A stretch of 41,545 nucleotides of DNA from an uncultured Solirubrobacterales bacterium (GTDB lineage: Bacteria > Actinomycetota > Thermoleophilia > Solirubrobacterales > Thermoleophilaceae): assembly GCA_902806245.1 (NCBI GenBank), contig CADCVU010000012.1, forward strand, positions 1-41,545. Direction: 5' to 3'. Below, piece by piece: positions 1-7,675 of the stretch (the first letter of the stretch is position 1; every line of letters starts with the position of its first letter). The position numbers and the translations under genes are program-made. A model generated the notes under the pieces. The model did not search any database and was not told the origin of the DNA. It saw nothing but the letters and a program-made list of their open reading frames with translations.

Positions 1-1
1 T

Positions 2-313
2 CCGGCCCCCGCGCCGCGCCCACCGGCGCCCACCGGCGCCCAGCTCGTGGTGCCTGGGGTGAGCCTTCGCGAGGGCCGGCCCGAGGGCCCCGGCGGGTCG
101 TTCGGCCCCGATCGGCGCGAGCCCGTCATACCGAAGGTCAACGTCCGTGAGGGCCGTCCGCCCGGGCTCGGCGGGTTCAAGCCGCGGCCCCGCCGCCGCC
201 GCACGCCGCAGAGCAATCCCGAGTTCTTCACCCGGCAGACCGTCCCCAGCACCTCCGGCGGAGGTACGCAGTCGGCGCCGCCGGGCACGACGATCGTGGT
301 TCCGAGCGGCTAG
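2..313 (+). CDS. C-terminal end of a proline/glycine-rich protein (partial)
   Basis: The frame is open from the left edge of the window to a TAG at 311-313, so this is the tail of a gene that begins outside. The visible 103 residues are rich in Pro, Gly and Arg. They contain two degenerate copies of a motif of the form V-x-L/V-REGRP-x-G-x-GG, around window positions 56-98 and 137-178. There is no recognisable domain; the composition suggests a disordered or cell-envelope-associated tail. It converges on recR. Function unknown. Confidence 0.5.
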   Translation, partial: PAPAPRPPAPTGAQLVVPGVSLREGRPEGPGGSFGPDRREPVIPKVNVREGRPPGLGGFKPRPRRRRTPQSNPEFFTRQTVPSTSGGGTQSAPPGTTIVVPSG

Positions 314-352
314 AGCGGTCGGTCGGCCGGGGAGTAGCTCGACGAGGTAGCG

Positions 353-952
353 CTACAGCGCCAGCCGTCCGCGCAGCGCCTTGCCGAGCGTGACCTCGTC
401 GGCGTACTCGAGGTCGGCCCCGACCGGCAACCCGCTCGCGAGACGGGTGACCGCCACGCCGGGTGCGCGCTCGCGTAGGACGTCGAGGATGTAGAGCGCG
501 GTCGCCTCGCCGGTGGTGGTCGAGTTCGTGGCTACCACGACCTCGCGGACGCCGTGGCTGCCGGCGCGCTCGACGAGCTCGGCGATGCGCAGGTCCTCGG
601 GGTCGACCCCGTCGATCGGCGAGAGCGCGCCGCCGAGCACGTGGTAGCGACCGGGGAACTCGTGCGTGCGCTCCAGCGGGATGACGTCGCTCGGCTGCTC
701 GACCACGCAGATCAGCTCCGGATCGCGCCGGGTGTCCTCGCAGATGCGACAACGCGACTCGACCGCGAGGTTGAAGCAGACCTCGCAGCGGCCGACGGTC
801 TCCTTCACTTCGCGGATGGCGTCGGCGAGGCCGAGGGCCTCGTCGTCGGCGACGCTCAGGAGGTGGAAGGCCAGTCGCTGGGCCGTTCGCTGGCCGATGC
901 CCGGCAGGCGCGCGAGCTCGGTGACGAGGCGGTTGACCGGGGGGGCGAGCAC
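353..952 (-). CDS. recR: recombination mediator protein RecR
   Basis: The 199-residue protein has RecR family length. RecR acts with RecF/RecO to load RecA on gapped DNA in the cytoplasm. The N-terminal helix-hairpin-helix contains LPGIGQRTAQRLAFHLL (residues 16-32). A four-cysteine zinc module uses C56, C59, C68 and C71. A Toprim domain starts at ICVVEQPSDV (residue 81) and continues into the GGALSPIDG segment. The start is GTG at 952. It is the third gene of the minus-strand run dnaX-ybaB-recR, an order common in bacteria. The gap to ybaB is about 106 bases, so it could be co-transcribed or have its own promoter. Confidence 0.96.
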   Translation of the reverse strand: MLAPPVNRLVTELARLPGIGQRTAQRLAFHLLSVADDEALGLADAIREVKETVGRCEVCFNLAVESRCRICEDTRRDPELICVVEQPSDVIPLERTHEFPGRYHVLGGALSPIDGVDPEDLRIAELVERAGSHGVREVVVATNSTTTGEATALYILDVLRERAPGVAVTRLASGLPVGADLEYADEVTLGKALRGRLAL

Positions 953-1058
953 GGTTACCCCTGAGCTTAGTTAGAGGGACGGCGTCCTCTGCACCGCGTC
1001 AGCACGGCGCCACCGCGTGTTCGAGGTCGTCCGCGGACGCGGCGGCGTCGGCCGCTCC

Positions 1059-1412
1059 CTACAGCCCGAGCCCGCCCAGGCCCCCGAGCCCGCCGGCACC
1101 TCCGAGCCCGCCCGTCGCCGCGCCGAGGCGCGACGAGGCCAGCTCCTGCGCCGAGCGCAACGCCTCGTTGACCGCAGCCAGAACCATGTCCTGGAGCAGC
1201 TCGACGTCCTCGGGGTCGACGGCGTCCGGGTCGATCCGCACCTCGCGCAGCTCGAGGTCGCCGGTGACCTTGACCGTGACCGTGCCGCCGCCCGCGCTCG
1301 CCTCGACGACCTCCGACTTGAGCTCCTCCTGGGCCTTGGCCATCTCAGCCTGCATCTGCTGGGCCTGCTGCATGATCTGGTTGAGGTTCGGCTGCTGGGG
1401 CGGCTTGGGCAC
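1059..1412 (-). CDS. YbaB/EbfC family nucleoid-associated protein
   Basis: The 117-residue protein matches the YbaB/EbfC family, small dimeric DNA-binding proteins often encoded between dnaX and recR. An N-terminal helix rich in Gln and Met (NQIMQQAQQMQAEMAKAQEEL, split as NQIMQQAQQ and MQAEMAKAQEEL) precedes the conserved VKVTGDLELREVRIDPDAV strand region. The C-terminus is a low-complexity Gly-Leu tail, common in actinobacterial members. The GTG start at 1412 lies only 3 bases after the dnaX stop and has AGAGGA about 8 bases upstream, inside the end of dnaX, so translational coupling is likely. A role in chromosome organisation is inferred from the family. Confidence 0.93.
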   Translation of the reverse strand: MPKPPQQPNLNQIMQQAQQMQAEMAKAQEELKSEVVEASAGGGTVTVKVTGDLELREVRIDPDAVDPEDVELLQDMVLAAVNEALRSAQELASSRLGAATGGLGGAGGLGGLGGLGL

Positions 1413-1415
1413 GGT

Positions 1416-3236
1416 TCAGTCCTCTCTGGCGGGGGTGTCGTCGTCGAAGATCTCACGGGCGCCGAACTCCTGCTTCAGCCGCTCGAGCAGCTCATCCTCG
1501 CTGAGTACCGGCGCGGCGGGGGACGGCAGGTCGCTCTCGGCCGGCACCTCGCCGAGCTCGAAGCGCAGGGTGAGCCCGCGCCCGGTGAGCCGCCGGAGAT
1601 TGTCCTGGACCATCCCTCGGTTGGCCTCGGCCTTGCGCTTGGAGAAGCCGGCGCTCGGCGGAAAGGCGACGGTGAGTCCCTCCTCGCCGAGGGCGGTGGG
1701 GCGAGCTTCGCCCAGCAGCGCGCCGACCATGGCGTTCTCCGCGCGGATGGCGTCGATGACCGCGGGCCAGAGCGTGCGCAGGGCGGAGAGATCGAGGGCG
1801 GGGCTCGGCGCCTCGGCCGGGTGGGGAGCCGCCTCGGGGTGGGGCTGCGCCACCGCCGGAGCGGCGAGGACCGCCGCCGCGGTGCTCGGAGGGGGCGGTG
1901 GCTCGGACGCGGGCGCCGGTGAGCCCGCTCCGTTCGCGGAGGTGACCGGGACCGGACTCACGTCGAGGTGGCGCGAAGGCGGCGCTTCGGCTGCGACCGG
2001 GCGGGGCGCGGCGGGCGCAGGGTCCGGCGCGGACGCGGGCGCCCTGCCTGCTCCAGCGTCTCCCCGCTCCGGCGGGCGAGCACTGCCACCGAGCTCCGCC
2101 ACCCGCGCCTCGAGCTGCTCCAGCCGGAAGGCCATCGCCCCGACCGAGACGTCGACGTCCGGCCGCACGGCCTTGGTCAGCGCGAGCTCGAGCTGGATGC
2201 GGGCGTCGGAGCCGTCCTTGACCGCGCCGAGGGCGCCGGCCAGCAGGTCGATCGCGCGCAGGAGCTCGCCCTGGGAGATGCGGTCGGCCTGGGCGGCGAT
2301 CCGGTCGGTGTGCTCGGCGGTGACCGAGAAGGTCTCGGGGACCTCGCCGAGGGTCTGGGTCACGAACAGGTGACGGAAGTGGACGGCCAGGTCGCGGATG
2401 AACTGGGTCAGGTCACGGCCGGAGGCCGCGAGGCGGTCGATGCACAACAGCGCGGCCTTCGAGTCGTGATCGGCCAGCGACTCGGCGGCCTCGAGCACGA
2501 GCTCGGCGTCGGCCACGCCGAGGACCTCGAGCACGTCGGCGAGCTCCACCCGGTTGCCGCCGTAGGTCACGAGCTGCTCGAGCGTCCCGAGGGCGTCGCG
2601 GAAGGAGCCGGTGGCCGCGCGCGCGATCATCCCCACCGCCGCGTCGGGGACCTCGATCTCCTCCTCGGCGGCGACGCGGCGGAGCACGCCGGCCAGCTGC
2701 TCGAGCGAGGGACGGTGGAAGTCGAAGCGGTGGCAGCGGTCGACGATCGTCGCCGGGACCTTGTGGGCCTCGGTGGTCGCGAGCACGAAGACCACGTGCG
2801 CGGGCGGCTCCTCGAGCGTCTTCAGAAAGGCGTTCCAGGCCGAGGTCGTGAGCATGTGCGCCTCGTCGAGGATGTAGACGCGGCTGGCACCGCCCATGGG
2901 CTGGAGCGCGACGTTCTCGCGCAGCTCGCGGATGTCGTCGACCGAGTTGTTCGAGGCGGCGTCCATCTCGACCACGTCGAGCGACGTCCCGGTGGCGATC
3001 GCGCGGCAGTTCGGATCGTCGGCTGCGAAATCGGCGCGCGGGCCGCCCTCGGCGTTGAGGGCGCAGGCCAGGAGCTTGGCCATGCTCGTCTTGCCGGTGC
3101 CGCGCGAGCCCACGAACAGGTAGGCGTGGTGGACCTTGCCGAGCTCGATCGCGTTGCGCAACGTGCGAACGATGTGCTCCTGGCCGACCACGTCGTCGAA
3201 CGAGCGCGGGCGGTGACGGCGGTAGAGCGACAGCAC
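1416..3236 (-). CDS. dnaX: DNA polymerase III subunit gamma/tau
   Basis: This is the clamp-loader ATPase of the replisome, 606 residues from the GTG at 3236. That start puts LSLYRRHRPRSFDDVVGQ at the N-terminus as in the family; an in-frame GTG at 3269 would add 11 residues. Walker A is GSRGTGKTS (about residues 43-51), Walker B ILDEAHML, and the SRC box lies in the ATTEAHKVPATIVDRC region. A Pro/Ala-rich linker and a C-terminal tau-like domain follow. The usual four-cysteine zinc module after Walker A is nearly gone: only the NCRAI cysteine is visible where the family has C-x8-C-x2-C-x2-C. I saw no case for programmed frameshifting. It is first in the dnaX-ybaB-recR run. Confidence 0.95.
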   Translation of the reverse strand: MLSLYRRHRPRSFDDVVGQEHIVRTLRNAIELGKVHHAYLFVGSRGTGKTSMAKLLACALNAEGGPRADFAADDPNCRAIATGTSLDVVEMDAASNNSVDDIRELRENVALQPMGGASRVYILDEAHMLTTSAWNAFLKTLEEPPAHVVFVLATTEAHKVPATIVDRCHRFDFHRPSLEQLAGVLRRVAAEEEIEVPDAAVGMIARAATGSFRDALGTLEQLVTYGGNRVELADVLEVLGVADAELVLEAAESLADHDSKAALLCIDRLAASGRDLTQFIRDLAVHFRHLFVTQTLGEVPETFSVTAEHTDRIAAQADRISQGELLRAIDLLAGALGAVKDGSDARIQLELALTKAVRPDVDVSVGAMAFRLEQLEARVAELGGSARPPERGDAGAGRAPASAPDPAPAAPRPVAAEAPPSRHLDVSPVPVTSANGAGSPAPASEPPPPPSTAAAVLAAPAVAQPHPEAAPHPAEAPSPALDLSALRTLWPAVIDAIRAENAMVGALLGEARPTALGEEGLTVAFPPSAGFSKRKAEANRGMVQDNLRRLTGRGLTLRFELGEVPAESDLPSPAAPVLSEDELLERLKQEFGAREIFDDDTPARED

Positions 3237-3262
3237 GAGGCTGGATGCTAGCCGTGCCGAGG

Positions 3263-3365
3263 CCGTCACCGGCGGTCGCGGCGGCGGGGATCCGCGGTCA
3301 GAGCGAGAAGCGTGCGGGGGTGCGCCTTAGGCGGTCCGCGAGGCGTCGCCGAGCGCCGGTGACGG
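3263..3365. repeat. 12-bp perfect inverted repeat flanking the dnaX 5' end
   Basis: CCGTCACCGGCG at 3263-3274 is exactly complementary to CGCCGGTGACGG at 3354-3365, with 79 bases between. A transcript on either strand could close into a roughly 103-base stem structure. It lies at the alternative dnaX start and upstream of the divergent membrane-protein gene. It lacks the conserved SRP tetraloop region, and the real SRP RNA is at 4360-4636. It could be a leader structure or an operator pair; function unknown. Confidence 0.5.
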
Positions 3366-3395
3366 ACGATCGGGCAGACTGTGCGCCGCGCGCAG

Positions 3396-4310
3396 ATGAG
3401 CTACGGCGAGATCCTCAAGACGGCGTTCGCGATCACGCGTCGCAACCGCTACCTGTGGTTCTTCGGGCTCTTCGCGGGCGGCGTCTCGAGCTTCAACCTC
3501 CCGACCAACTTCAGCCCGCCGAGCGGCGGCGGGGACGATCCGGCCGCCGGCGCGCTTCCCTCCGTCGACCCCGCGGTGATCATCGTCGCGGTCGGGGCGA
3601 TCCTGCTGCTCGTCGTCGCGGCGATCGCCCTCGGCCTGATCGCCCAGGGCGCCCTCGTCGAGAGCGTCGCGGCCATCGACCGCGGCGGGGAGCGGCGGTT
3701 CAAGACGGCGTGGAAGTCCGGCACCAGAACCTTCTGGCGCGTGCTCGGATGGGCGGCGCTGCTCGTCGCGATAGCCGTCGGCATCCTGATCGTCGTCGGC
3801 GTGCCCCTCGGCGGGATCGCGTTCGGCGTCTTCTCGGCGACGGAATCGCTCGGTGTCCGCATCGCCGTCGGCGTCATCCTCGCCCTGCTGGCGATAGCCG
3901 CCCTGATCGTCCTCCTCGTGCCGCTGCAGATCATCGGCGCACTCGCGGTGCGCGACCTCGTACTGCGCGAGGAGAGGCCGGTCGCGGCGTTCCGCAACGG
4001 CTACCGGATGTTCCGCGCGCAGCTCGGGCCGAGCCTCCTGGTCTGGCTGATCCAATTCGGCATCACCATCGGCGTGACGATCGTGACCCTCGTCCTGGTC
4101 CTCGGCCTCACGCTGGCCGTGGCCGTCCCGACGATCGCGCTGTTCGCCGCGGACCTCGCGGCGGCGGGCATCGCGGCGCTCGTGCTGGCCGCGCTGATCC
4201 TGATCCCGCTCTTTCTGGCGGTCATCGGCGCGCTCGGGACCTTCACCCACTCGATCTGGACGCTGGCGTATCTGCGGCTGGGGCGCGGGGGCCAGCAGCC
4301 GGCCGTGTGA
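3396..4310 (+). CDS. polytopic membrane protein of unknown function
   Basis: The protein has 304 residues from the ATG at 3396 (MSYGEILKTAFAITRRNRYL); a GTG at 3381 would add five. It begins with an amphipathic stretch, then a short membrane or reentrant segment (YLWFFGLFAGGV), a Pro/Gly loop, and about five to six strongly hydrophobic helices rich in Ile, Val, Ala and Gly. The N-terminal pattern resembles the glycerophosphodiester phosphodiesterase membrane-domain/DUF7544-like group, but no enzymatic domain is present. It sits alone between divergent dnaX and the SRP RNA gene. Function cannot be assigned. Confidence 0.75.
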   Translation: MSYGEILKTAFAITRRNRYLWFFGLFAGGVSSFNLPTNFSPPSGGGDDPAAGALPSVDPAVIIVAVGAILLLVVAAIALGLIAQGALVESVAAIDRGGERRFKTAWKSGTRTFWRVLGWAALLVAIAVGILIVVGVPLGGIAFGVFSATESLGVRIAVGVILALLAIAALIVLLVPLQIIGALAVRDLVLREERPVAAFRNGYRMFRAQLGPSLLVWLIQFGITIGVTIVTLVLVLGLTLAVAVPTIALFAADLAAAGIAALVLAALILIPLFLAVIGALGTFTHSIWTLAYLRLGRGGQQPAV

Positions 4311-4333
4311 GCAACGACACGGGCGGGTGCGCT

Positions 4334-4349
4334 GTGGGCCCGCGCCCAC
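4334..4349. terminator. hairpin shared by two convergent transcripts
   Basis: GTGGGC-CCGC-GCCCAC forms a 6-bp GC-rich stem with a 4-base loop. It lies 24 bases after the membrane-protein stop (plus) and just beyond the SRP RNA 3' end (minus). There is no U-tract, which is usual for high-GC actinobacteria. Bidirectional termination is inferred from position. Confidence 0.45.
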
Positions 4350-4359
4350 GGAGGCAAGA

Positions 4360-4636
4360 ACGGACCGTGCACCCGCTGTCGAGACCGGTCTCCGAGCGTT
4401 CCCGCCGTCTTCGAGCTCCGGCCAGGCTTCCCCGCGGCGCATGGTCGGGATCGCTTAAGGCTGCTTCCTCCCGGATCTGACCTGGTTCACGAGCGACCAT
4501 CGCGCGGGACCTGACCATCGACACCCAAAGGCGGCGTACTGGCCTCAGAGGCCGCGTCCCTCGAGCGGGGATTCAGCCTCGCTAGAGCGGATTGCGAGTA
4601 CAGGACACCGCTACCTCCCCGCCTAGCACGGTCCGT
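4360..4636 (-). ncRNA. ffs: signal recognition particle RNA, large (Bacillus-type) form
   Basis: The minus strand carries all hallmarks of the large bacterial SRP RNA with an Alu domain. The 5' end GGACCGTGC (4634-4626) pairs with the 3' end GCACGGTCC (4370-4362). The Alu core has GGGGAGGTAGCGGTG (about 4620-4606) and GCAATCCGCTCTAGC (4595-4581), both as in Bacillus scRNA. The Ffh-binding apical loop reads GTGAACCAGGTCAG then ATCCGGGAGGAAGCAGCC (about 4491-4459), flanked by ATGGTCG/CGACCAT pairing. The length is about 277 nt. It binds Ffh and targets membrane and secreted proteins to the Sec translocon. Actinobacteria often carry it just upstream of dnaX; here the plus-strand membrane-protein gene lies between them. 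Ends are set by the terminal stem. Confidence 0.95.
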
Positions 4637-4675
4637 GGGCCATGGTAGCGGTGTGCGGCTCGGCGGGCGCCGGGG

Positions 4676-4930
4676 CTACGAGGGTTGAGAGCTCGACCCC
4701 TCGTCGTCACCGGCGTCGGGGTTTGACTCGGCGCCGGCCTCGCCATCGGTGCCCGCGCCGCTCTCCTGCTCGGAGCTTCCGCTGGCCTCGGCATCCCCCT
4801 CCGCCTCGCCATTCTCGCTCTCTGCCTCCGAGTCGTCGTCTTCCTTCTTCTCCTGGCGCTTGCGATCGATGTCGTCGAGCTGGTCGCTGACGCGCACCAG
4901 CGAGTCCCTGACCTTGTCGAACGGTCCCAC
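4676..4930 (-). CDS. small highly acidic protein
   Basis: The protein has 84 residues. A short amphipathic N-terminal helix (DKVRDSLVRVSDQLDDIDRKRQ) is followed by a tail dominated by Glu, Asp, Ser and Gly that is almost certainly disordered. The GTG start at 4930 has a strong Shine-Dalgarno sequence (GGGAGG) at good spacing, which is the main reason to believe it. No family is recognised and no function is assigned. Confidence 0.6.
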   Translation of the reverse strand: MGPFDKVRDSLVRVSDQLDDIDRKRQEKKEDDDSEAESENGEAEGDAEASGSSEQESGAGTDGEAGAESNPDAGDDEGSSSQPS

Positions 4931-5064
4931 CCTGTACCTCCCTCTTCGATGTTCGAGCCTTGGGACGGTCCTACCCAGCGCCGTGGGTCTTGAGCGGTGG
5001 CGGTTTCGCCGGGGCGCGTCGCGTGGCGCGCGCGGCGATCGGATCTAGACTGCAAAGCGCCTTC

Positions 5065-5136
5065 GGGCGCGTAGCTCAGTGGGAGAGCGCTCGCTTCACA
5101 CGCGAGAGGTCGCTGGTTCGAAACCAGCCGCGCCCA
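5065..5136 (+). tRNA. tRNA-Val (anticodon CAC)
   Basis: This is a complete 72-base cloverleaf. The acceptor stem is GGGCGCG/CGCGCCC and the D arm GCTC...GAGC. The anticodon stem-loop is CTCGC-TTCACAC-GCGAG with the CAC anticodon at 5097-5099. The T arm is CTGG-TTCGAAA-CCAG. The discriminator is A and CCA is not encoded. Confidence 0.97.
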
Positions 5137-5202
5137 TGTTCCGGCTGGACCCTTAGGCGCACACTACGGAGCGCTCGTCGCGGGCCGTTGGCCCCGGGTC
5201 GC

Positions 5203-5778
5203 TCAACCGTCGCCGACCGCGACCACAGACAGGTCCGCGTTCCTCACCGAGCGCATCGAGCCGGCGGCCTCCCGGCAGCTCAGGGTCACACGGTGCGTGC
5301 CGCCGGGAACGACCCCGGTCACGGCGTTCGTGGCGAGGTTGAAGGGGCTCGACGGGGCGGTCTTCAGCTCGCCGAAGCGCCGCAGCCCGAGCCCGGCGCC
5401 CCGGTCGTCGACCTTCATTCGGCACGCCCCCTCGGCGTTGTCGACCGCCGCCGACTCCCACTCACCGGAGGCGATCAGCAACAGGCGCTGGGGCCGCGGC
5501 AGGTTGACGGCCACCGAGACGCAGTTGCGGAAATCGGCTGAGCGCCCGCACGTGCTGCGGGCGCTCTGGCGGGCCGAGCGAACGGTCGTGCCCAGATCGG
5601 CTCCGGTCAGGCTGCCGTTCTGCACGTCGGCACCGGTGAGGGACTCGTCGCGGATGTCCTCGCCCCCGAACATCGCGTCGGCTGCGTACGCGGCACCGCC
5701 TCCGAGAGCGAGGAACAGCGAGAGGTAGGCGACCACCGTGGTGTGGGAGGGGCGGGTGGAGCGAAGGGTGCGGAAGAT
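5203..5778 (-). CDS. secreted protein with N-terminal anchor; probable ATC start
   Basis: The protein is 191 residues if translation begins at ATC (5778-5776), or 177 from an internal GTG at 5736. The ATC is preceded at 7 bases by AGGAG (5790-5786), an in-frame stop sits just upstream at 5793, and the extra N-terminus (IFRTLRSTRPSHTT) matches the basic lead-in seen before VVAYLSLFLALGGG-type signal anchors in this lineage. After the hydrophobic segment comes a pentapeptide-like stretch with DESLTGADVQNGSLTGADL, then a Cys-containing beta-rich domain. It is probably exported or membrane-anchored. Function unknown. Confidence 0.7.
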   Translation of the reverse strand: MFRTLRSTRPSHTTVVAYLSLFLALGGGAAYAADAMFGGEDIRDESLTGADVQNGSLTGADLGTTVRSARQSARSTCGRSADFRNCVSVAVNLPRPQRLLLIASGEWESAAVDNAEGACRMKVDDRGAGLGLRRFGELKTAPSSPFNLATNAVTGVVPGGTHRVTLSCREAAGSMRSVRNADLSVVAVGDG

Positions 5779-5922
5779 GACGTCTCTCCTTCAGGGGGGA
5801 CTGAACCGGCGCGAGGGTAACGGCGGAGATGCCCCCACCGCAACGTTGAACGGCGAGGCGGCGGCGAGGAGGCCTCGGTGGTCAAGTTCGGGTCCGCGGC
5901 GCGTCTGGGAGAGCGCCGCCCT

Positions 5923-7578
5923 CTAGCCGACCGCCGCCGCCGCGGCCCGGCCCGCGACCCGCCCCGAGAACAGACACCCGCCGAGGAACGTCCCCTCGAG
6001 CGCGCGGTAGCCGTGAACCCCGCCGCCGCCGAACCCGGCGATCTCTCCCGCGGCGTACACTCCGCCCAGCGGCTCACCCGAGGCCCCGAGCACACGCCCG
6101 TCCAGGTCCGTCTCGAGACCGCCGAGGGCCTTGCGCGTGAGGATCGACAGCCGCACGGCGACGAGTGGGCCGGCATCGGGGTCGAGCAACCGATGGGGCT
6201 TCTCGACCCGAACCAGACGGTCGGTCAGGAACCGGCGCGCCGCGGCGATCGCGGTGAGCTGCGAGTCCTTGCCGAGGCCGGACTCGACCTGGCGATCGCG
6301 CGTCAGGATCTCCGCCTCGAGCGCCGCCGGGTCGACGCGCGGCTCGCCGGCGAGCTCGTTCATCTTGGCCACCAGCTCCGGGACGGTGCGCGCGCGCACG
6401 AAGTCCGGACATTCGCGGGCGAACCGGTCGAGCTGCGTGTCCGCGCGCGCGAGCACGCGCTTGAGCAGCTCGGGGATGTCGCGCCCGGTCAGGTCGGGGT
6501 TCTGCTCGGAGCCCGAGAGCGCGAACTCGGTGGCGAGGATGCGCTCGTTGAGCAGGAACCACGAGTGGCGATGGCCGGCCTTGACGATGTGCTCGACCGC
6601 GCCGAGCGCGTCGAAGCCGGGGAAGAGCGGGACGGGGAGCCTGCGGCCCTCGGCGTCGAGCCACAACGGCGAGGGCCCGGAGAGGATGCGGATGCCGTGG
6701 AGGGGCCAGATCGACGCCGGATTGCGCACCCCCTCGGGGTAGTTCCACATCCGATCGGCGCCGATGATCCGCCCGCCCGCGGTGTTGACGGCCGCGAGCA
6801 TGCGCCCGTCGACGTGCTCGGGCACGCCGGAGAGCATCTCCGGCGGCGGCTCGCCGAGGCGCTCGGGCCAGTTGCGCCGCACCAAGTCGTGGTCGCCGCC
6901 GATGCCGCCCGCGGTGACGACCACGGCTTGCGCGCGCAGCTGGAACTCACCCGTCACCTCACGCGAGCTCGGAGCGCCGCGCTCGGCGGAGCTCGCCGCG
7001 AGCACGTCGCCGGCCACGCCCTCGATCGCCCCGGCGTTCGACAGCACCGCGGTGACGCGGTGGCGGAAGCGCAGCGACACGAGCCCACGGGACTCGGCCT
7101 CGCGCACGCGCCGCACGAACGGCTCGACGATTCCCGGGCCGGTCCCCCAGGTGACGTGGAAGCGCGGCACGGAGTTGCCGTGTCCGACCGCCCCGTAGCC
7201 CCCACGCTCGGCCCACTGCACGAACGGGAACCAGCGCACGCCCTGCGCGTGGAGCCACGCCCGCTTCTCGCCGGCGGCGAAGTCGACGTAGGCCTCCGCC
7301 CAGCGGCGCGGCCAGGCGTCGTCGTCGCGGTCGAAGGCCGCGGCGCCGAGCCAGTCGTCGAGCGCGAGCTCGCGCGAATCGCGCACGCGCAGACGGCGCT
7401 GCTCGGGCGAGTCGACGAGGAAGAGCCCGCCGAACGACCAGAAGGCCTGGCCCCCGAGCGAGGCCTCGGGCTCCTGGTCGACGAGGATGACCCGCCGGCC
7501 GGCGTCGACGGACTCGGCCGTGGCGACGAGCCCGGCGAGGCCCGCCCCGACGACGATGACATCGGCGTCGTGGGCCAT
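5923..7578 (-). CDS. FAD-dependent dehydrogenase (fumarate reductase/ketosteroid dehydrogenase superfamily)
   Basis: The 551-residue flavoprotein has an N-terminal dinucleotide-binding motif VVGAGLAG (residues 10-16), an ADP-ribose-binding acidic residue in VILVDQEPEASLGGQA, and a C-terminal FAD-closing segment GVYAAGEIAGFGGGG followed by GTFLGGCLFSGRVAG. The overall pattern matches putative FAD-binding dehydrogenases related to 3-oxosteroid 1-dehydrogenase, which remove hydrogen from alpha,beta positions of ketones. The substrate is unknown. It diverges from a Baeyer-Villiger-type monooxygenase across 97 bases holding a palindrome, so both may act on the same ketone or steroid-like compound and share control. 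Confidence 0.88.
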   Translation of the reverse strand: MAHDADVIVVGAGLAGLVATAESVDAGRRVILVDQEPEASLGGQAFWSFGGLFLVDSPEQRRLRVRDSRELALDDWLGAAAFDRDDDAWPRRWAEAYVDFAAGEKRAWLHAQGVRWFPFVQWAERGGYGAVGHGNSVPRFHVTWGTGPGIVEPFVRRVREAESRGLVSLRFRHRVTAVLSNAGAIEGVAGDVLAASSAERGAPSSREVTGEFQLRAQAVVVTAGGIGGDHDLVRRNWPERLGEPPPEMLSGVPEHVDGRMLAAVNTAGGRIIGADRMWNYPEGVRNPASIWPLHGIRILSGPSPLWLDAEGRRLPVPLFPGFDALGAVEHIVKAGHRHSWFLLNERILATEFALSGSEQNPDLTGRDIPELLKRVLARADTQLDRFARECPDFVRARTVPELVAKMNELAGEPRVDPAALEAEILTRDRQVESGLGKDSQLTAIAAARRFLTDRLVRVEKPHRLLDPDAGPLVAVRLSILTRKALGGLETDLDGRVLGASGEPLGGVYAAGEIAGFGGGGVHGYRALEGTFLGGCLFSGRVAGRAAAAAVG

Positions 7579-7613
7579 CGGGGCAGACTACTTCCAGGCG
7601 CGCGCCGAACTCG

Positions 7614-7633
7614 GTTACACCATCTGATGTAAC
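7614..7633. promoter_or_regulatory. operator-like palindrome between divergent flavoenzyme genes
   Basis: GTTACA at 7614-7619 and TGTAAC at 7628-7633 are perfect complements separated by 8 bases, lying centrally in the 97-base gap between two divergent genes. Size and symmetry suit a dimeric HTH repressor such as a TetR-family protein. No matching regulator is adjacent. Regulatory role is inferred. Confidence 0.5.
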
Positions 7634-7675
7634 GTTCACCTCGAACGCTGGCACCCGACGAACGAGTCCACCTCA

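Noticed and set aside
1017-2373. Long plus-strand frames opposite dnaX and ybaB
   Set aside because: They are antisense shadows produced by high GC; the minus-strand products are unmistakable families.
1416-3236. Programmed frameshift in dnaX to make gamma
   Set aside because: No slippery A-run or downstream stem in the expected place was seen.
3263-3365. SRP RNA candidate beside dnaX
   Set aside because: Terminal pairing fits the size but the conserved apical loop and Alu motifs are absent; the true SRP RNA is at 4360-4636.
4420-4516. Small 4.5S-type SRP RNA
   Set aside because: This stem-loop is only the S-domain part; conserved Alu sequences and the terminal stem extend the RNA to 4360-4636.
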